Assembly: GCA_038210655.1 (NCBI GenBank)
Contig: JBBQWM010000002.1
Location: 62,001 to 126,000 of the forward strand
Direction of reading: 5' to 3'
DNA: 64,000 bases
Origin: 54-19 sp038210655
Lineage (GTDB): Bacteria; Chloroflexota; Chloroflexia; Chloroheliales; Chloroheliaceae
This document shows positions 60,500 to 64,000 of the stretch, in pieces; position 1 is the stretch's first letter, and every line of letters starts with the position of its first letter. Made by a program: the position numbers and the translations under genes. A model generated the notes under the pieces. That model searched no databases, was not told where the DNA came from, and worked only from the letters and a program-made list of their open reading frames with translations.

Positions 60500-62461
60500 A
60501 TGCAGGCACTAACATTTGTCGATAATTATGATGTGATCGTAGTGGGGGGTGGACACGCCGGATGCGAAGCGGCGCTGGCGGCGGCTCGGATGGGTAGCCG
60601 TACCCTGCTTTTAACTATAAACTTGGATAGTGTGGCCTTGATGCCGTGCAATCCCTCCATTGGCGGCCCGGCCAAAGGTCACGTCGTGCGCGAGGTAGAC
60701 GCGCTGGGTGGCGAGATGGGCCGTAACACCGACCGCAGCTTGATCCAGATTCGGATGCTCAATACCGGCAAAGGGCCAGCCGTACAAGCTCTCCGCGCCC
60801 AGGCCGATAAAAAGCTCTACGCCCTGGCGATGAAGCAGACCCTTGAGAACACTCCTAATTTGAGCTTGCGGCAGGCCCAGGTCGAGGAATTGGTGGTCCA
60901 ACAGGAGGAGCTAAGTGGGGCGCGGACAGTGCGGGGAGTGGTCGTCGCCAACGGATTGGCCTACGGCGCAAAGACGGTGGTGCTGACGACCGGTACGTTC
61001 TTAAAGGGCCGGATTATTATGGGCGATTGGATGGCCTCGGCGGGTCGGGCCGGCGAAGCTCCTTCGGTGGAGGTTTCCAACAATTTGGCCGGGCTGGGCT
61101 TTCCGTTGCATCGCCTCAAGACCGGCACGCCACCCCGGATCGATGCCCGCACGATAGACTTTTCCCAAACCGTCGTACAACCCGGTAGCGACGTGCCATT
61201 GGCCTTTGCCTATAGCTACAGCGAGGACGACCGGCCTGTGCCGCTAGTTCCACCGGCTTTCCCGGATGTTTTCCCGCAATCGCAACTAGAAGGCTGGCGA
61301 CCTCAATTGCCCTGCTATCTGGTACATACTACCCCTCAAACCCACGAACTGATCCGGGCCAATCTGCACCGCGCCCCGATGTTTACCGGCGTAATCGAGG
61401 GGGTCGGGCCACGCTACTGCCCAAGCATCGAAGATAAAATCGTGCGCTTTGCCGACAAGCAGTCGCACCAAATGTTTTTGGAGCCGGAAGGCTGGTTGAC
61501 CAACGAAGTCTATGTTCAGGGAGCCAATACCAGCCTGCCCGCCGATGTTCAGGTGGGTATGATCCGGTCGATACCGGGTCTCGAACGGGCCGAAATTATG
61601 CGCTTTGGCTATGCCGTCGAGTATGATGCGGTGCCATCTACCGAAATTCGAGCCAGTATGGAGACCAAGCGGATCGGCAATTTGTTTCTGGCAGGCCAGA
61701 TCAACGGAACCAGTGGTTACGAGGAAGCCGCCGGACAGGGCTTGATGGCAGGCATCAATGCTGCTCTCCGCGTCCAAAATCGTGAGCCGTTTATCCTCAA
61801 GCGCGAACAGGCTTATATCGCGGTGATGATCGACGATTTGACCACCAAAGAGATTAAGGAACCCTATCGCCTGATGACCAGCCGAGCCGAGTACCGCCTC
61901 TTGCTGCGTAGTGATAACGCCGATTTGCGTCTGACTGCGCTGGGCTACGAACTGGGCCTGATTAGCCGGGAACGTTACCTGGCGGTCGAGAATAAGCGCG
62001 ACCGGATCGAAGAATATCTCAAGCAATTAGCGGTTACGTCGCTTTCGCCCTCGGCCTCCCAAAACGCCCTCTTTACCGAAGCCGGGCTGCCGACTATCGA
62101 ACGCGGCATGAAAGCCAGCGACTATTTGCGTCGCACTGAAGTGGATCGGACGGCTTTGCCGCTCTTGTTGGGCCACCCAGTCGCGCCCGATATTGCCGAA
62201 CAGGTCGAGATTGACGGCAAATACCGTATCTATATTTCCAAGCAGGAGCAGTCGGTCGATAAAATGCGGCGGTTGGAAGATACCCGCCTGCCGGATAACA
62301 TCGATTACGATGCGATTAGCAGCCTGCGTAAAGAGGCCCGCGCCCGGCTCACTCAATTCAAGCCGTCCACCCTGGGTCAGGCTTCCCGCCTTTCGGGGGT
62401 CAACCCTGCCGACATCGCCGTATTGATGGTTCACATGCAGCGCCGGGCAGTCCCGGCCTGA
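60500..62461 (+). CDS. mnmG: tRNA uridine-5-carboxymethylaminomethyl modification enzyme MnmG
   Basis: 653 residues from ATG 60500. The FAD-binding Rossmann motif VVGGGHAGCEAALAAARMG is followed by NPSIGGPAKGHVVREVDALGG, LKTGTPPRID and QINGTSGYEEAAGQGLMAG, all MnmG signatures. With MnmE it modifies wobble uridine 34 of several tRNAs in the cytoplasm. The C-terminal domain (VDRTALPLLLGHPV...GVNPADIAVLMVHM) that binds tRNA/MnmE is complete. mnmE is not in the window. The next gene begins 20 bases later. Confidence 0.96.
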   Translation: MQALTFVDNYDVIVVGGGHAGCEAALAAARMGSRTLLLTINLDSVALMPCNPSIGGPAKGHVVREVDALGGEMGRNTDRSLIQIRMLNTGKGPAVQALRAQADKKLYALAMKQTLENTPNLSLRQAQVEELVVQQEELSGARTVRGVVVANGLAYGAKTVVLTTGTFLKGRIIMGDWMASAGRAGEAPSVEVSNNLAGLGFPLHRLKTGTPPRIDARTIDFSQTVVQPGSDVPLAFAYSYSEDDRPVPLVPPAFPDVFPQSQLEGWRPQLPCYLVHTTPQTHELIRANLHRAPMFTGVIEGVGPRYCPSIEDKIVRFADKQSHQMFLEPEGWLTNEVYVQGANTSLPADVQVGMIRSIPGLERAEIMRFGYAVEYDAVPSTEIRASMETKRIGNLFLAGQINGTSGYEEAAGQGLMAGINAALRVQNREPFILKREQAYIAVMIDDLTTKEIKEPYRLMTSRAEYRLLLRSDNADLRLTALGYELGLISRERYLAVENKRDRIEEYLKQLAVTSLSPSASQNALFTEAGLPTIERGMKASDYLRRTEVDRTALPLLLGHPVAPDIAEQVEIDGKYRIYISKQEQSVDKMRRLEDTRLPDNIDYDAISSLRKEARARLTQFKPSTLGQASRLSGVNPADIAVLMVHMQRRAVPA

Positions 62462-62481
62462 GAAATGAGGAGCCAGAAGTT

Positions 62482-63000
62482 ATGAGCCTTGATATAGTAG
62501 AAGCATCCGCCCCGGAGTTGAGGGACGAGCGCGTAGAAGAGGAACCGCATAAAATGGCGAGCGGACTGCATGGGGCTATCAGCATGCTTTTAGGTAGTTA
62601 CCTGGTTCAACACGTGCGACCCAACAAACTCGGTCATGTGCTGGACTCCTCCACTACCTTTAATTTTAAGGACGGTCAGCCTAAACGCCAACCGGATGTT
62701 TCTTTTGTCAGTCTGGCGAAAATGGCTGAACCACTCGATGAAGAATTGACCTTCGCGCCTGATTTGGCGGTGGAGGTTGTCTCCCGCAATGACGCGCTAT
62801 ATGAGGTAGAGCAAAAAGTTATGCAATACCAGCGGGCCGGGGTTGGGTTGATTTGGGTCATCCGCCCGTTTAGCCGGATCGTCGAAATTTACCATCTAGC
62901 TACCGGGCTTGTTCCGCAAATAGTCAGTCTGACCGGAGAGTTGGATGGCGAAGCTGTATTGCCCGGCTTTAAGCTGCCGGTAAAGGCTCTGTTTGAGTAG
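62482..63000 (+). CDS. Uma2-family (DUF820) protein
   Basis: 172 residues, PD-(D/E)XK-like fold: QPDVSFVSLAKM, FAPDLAVEVVSRNDALYEVE, QKVMQYQRAGVGLIWVIRP. The family is expanded in Cyanobacteria and Chloroflexota; a nuclease is predicted by fold, but few members are tested. GAGGAG lies nine bases upstream. Close to mnmG, so probably cotranscribed. Confidence 0.88.
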   Translation: MSLDIVEASAPELRDERVEEEPHKMASGLHGAISMLLGSYLVQHVRPNKLGHVLDSSTTFNFKDGQPKRQPDVSFVSLAKMAEPLDEELTFAPDLAVEVVSRNDALYEVEQKVMQYQRAGVGLIWVIRPFSRIVEIYHLATGLVPQIVSLTGELDGEAVLPGFKLPVKALFE

Positions 63001-63002
63001 CA

Positions 63003-63105
63003 AGGGATGAGGGATGAAGGATGAAGGGTTAAATCGATTGGCAGAGCAATGTCACACAAGGGGGGCGGGGTATTTTATTGGATATGGCTCCGCCCATAGA
63101 CTTTC
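63003..63105. repeat. Heptads plus GATTGGCAGAGCAATGTC element
   Basis: GGGATGA units (63004-63028), then GATTGGCAGAGCAATGTCAC (63034-63053) and the closing TTTTATTGGATATGGCTCCG (63072-63091). Same order as 36698-36791. Confidence 0.75.
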
Positions 63106-63126
63106 GACTTTGAGTAGAGTATACCA

Positions 63127-63594
63127 ATGGCTAACCTAATTATACCCGTATTATTAGTCATAATGTTCCCGCTTGATTTGATTGCGGGACTATCTAAAGG
63201 GCTGTACCCTAGCCAGGCGACCTTGATGTCCTTGCTTGGAGCGCTAATCGGACTTTATCTGGCCCGCAAGTTGTGGGGTGGTGGGGCCGGACGGTTGACG
63301 ACCCAGGCGCGGCTCCAATTTTTGAACGAGCAGGGCGGTAACTTTGACCCTCAATCGGAGGAAGCCCAGGCCCGTTTGGATAATGCCCGACTTAACTACC
63401 TGCTAGGGGCCGGGCTTTTAATTTTTGGTATTTTTCTGACGGCCTGTTTTATCCTGAGTTATCTGGCAGTTTCGGCTTTCTCGACCAGTCAGACCGCCTT
63501 TGGTACGGCGGTGCAAATTGGATTTGCGGTTTTGTTTAATTTGCTGGTGGCCGGGGTAGAGGCATTGGGAGCCAATATTTTTTTGAAACGCTGA
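63127..63594 (+). CDS. Membrane protein of unknown function, four helices
   Basis: 155 residues. Helices at about 5-22, 28-48, 95-122 and 128-150, with a charged loop between helices 2 and 3 (TTQARLQFLNEQGGNFDPQ). No family recognised. It stands alone between a repeat block and argJ. Confidence 0.6.
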   Translation: MANLIIPVLLVIMFPLDLIAGLSKGLYPSQATLMSLLGALIGLYLARKLWGGGAGRLTTQARLQFLNEQGGNFDPQSEEAQARLDNARLNYLLGAGLLIFGIFLTACFILSYLAVSAFSTSQTAFGTAVQIGFAVLFNLLVAGVEALGANIFLKR

Positions 63595-63633
63595 AAAGTC
63601 GTCTTTAGCCTGTAAACGCCCGTATGGGTGTGT

Positions 63634-63657
63634 CTATCCCTGTTAATTCTTGAGGAG
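63634..63657 (+). promoter_or_regulatory. Shared leader repeat carrying the argJ ribosome-binding site
   Basis: TATCCCTGTTAATTCTT, GAGGAG, then five bases to the ATG at 63663. It matches the mce and 34748 leaders. Confidence 0.7.
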
Positions 63658-63662
63658 AGAGA

Positions 63663-64000
63663 ATGCGAAAAGAGAAGGAGTATTCCAGCGATTTTGATTT
63701 CCTGCCGAACCATCCGGCGGGGGTGCTGGCCCCCAAAGGCTGGCGGGCCGGAGCGACCTTTTGTGGACTGAAAACCTATGGCGACGGCAAGCTGGATATT
63801 GGACTACTGGTTTCAAGCACACCATGTGCAGCGGCAGGCGTTTATACTACCAGCCTGGTAAAGGCCGCTCCGGTGCTGCTCGATCAGCAAGTGACCGGGC
63901 GAGGTCGGGCGCAGGCCGTAGTTTACAACGCCGGAATTGCCAACGCCTGTACCGGGGAGCAAGGCGGGCGCGACGCTCAGACTATGCAACACCTGACCGG
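63663..64000 (+). CDS. argJ: Glutamate N-acetyltransferase/amino-acid acetyltransferase (ArgJ), 5' part
   Basis: Open to the end of the window: 112 codons. Starts MRKEKEYSSDFDFLPNHPAG; GWRAGATFCGLKTYGDGKLD, SSTPCAAAGVYTTSLVKAAP and YNAGIANACTGEQG are the N-terminal alpha-subunit signatures of ArgJ, which transfers acetyl from N-acetylornithine to glutamate in arginine synthesis. The self-cleaving Thr site is beyond the window. GAGGAGAGAG precedes the ATG. Confidence 0.92.
   Translation, partial: MRKEKEYSSDFDFLPNHPAGVLAPKGWRAGATFCGLKTYGDGKLDIGLLVSSTPCAAAGVYTTSLVKAAPVLLDQQVTGRGRAQAVVYNAGIANACTGEQGGRDAQTMQHLT

Noticed and set aside
61286..62026. 246-residue minus-strand open frame
   Set aside because: Antisense shadow of mnmG, whose reading frame is fully conserved.
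1..64000. tRNA or rRNA genes
   Set aside because: None of the spacers showed a cloverleaf with a GGTTCRAA-type T-arm, or any conserved rRNA stretch, by eye.

Overview
The window looks like a chromosomal segment of a phototrophic member of the Chloroflexota. The basis is a contiguous bchN-bchB-bchL set for light-independent protochlorophyllide reduction (50380-54289), many lipoproteins with an AACG lipobox followed by long Thr/Ala/Pro linkers, a minCD pair without minE beside mreBCD, a Uma2-family gene and very repeat-rich spacers. The phylum assignment is inference. No rRNA, tRNA or CRISPR array was found. The left edge cuts a gene and the right edge cuts argJ.

Layout. 1-3754: three adjacent paralogous envelope proteins, then a DUF2079-type membrane protein. 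3930-10408 (minus strand): a cytidylate-kinase-like protein with a C-terminal helix-turn-helix, type 2 IPP isomerase, DXP synthase and an aldehyde dehydrogenase. The first two isoprenoid genes could feed the carotenoid, quinone and (bacterio)chlorophyll side chains. 10655-17744 (minus): a cell-shape and division cluster, transcribed mreB-mreC-mreD-PBP2-minC-minD. 18104-24910: a secreted beta-helix protein, two unknowns, and a LysR regulator divergent from a flavin-dependent monooxygenase-like gene. 25056-27750: an ABC exporter operon of yxlEFG type with an ArsR-like regulator. 28161-37246: a lipoprotein, methylmalonyl-CoA epimerase, a Wzt-type ATPase, an MFS transporter with an NHL protein, and an orphan SsuA/SsuC-type importer pair. 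37380-38060: three tiny minus-strand genes, two encoding single-pass membrane peptides. 38271-45003: LysR, then a glycolipid-type module (GT2, methyltransferase, GT-C-like membrane protein) and a PlsC acyltransferase. 45214-50048: a large secreted protein, pirin, and a SecD-like lipoprotein. 50380-54289: bchNBL. 54630-57211: a frameshifted SF2 helicase-HNH nuclease, a possible defence gene. 57337-64000: a VWA lipoprotein, a small unknown gene behind a long leader, mnmG, a Uma2 gene, a membrane protein and argJ.

The most striking feature is the non-coding DNA. The spacers hold several interspersed families: 7-bp-period tandem repeats with at least six different unit sequences, large perfect palindromes (GTAGGAGCGAGC, GGTAGGGGCGACC and TCATTCTGAG types), and a GATTGGCAGAGCAATGTC-type element. 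Many of these run into gene ends. Stop codons of five unrelated genes lie inside the same GGATGA heptad, so three of the proteins end in Asp-Glu-Gly. A separate CCTGTTAATT...GAGGAG leader, with fixed spacing, supplies the ribosome-binding site of three unrelated genes (mce, an ABC binding protein, argJ).

Other points to follow up are a 47-bp near-perfect palindrome over the pirin promoter, a C-terminal domain shared by two otherwise unrelated secreted proteins, and structured leaders at 58800-59110 and 59691-60060.
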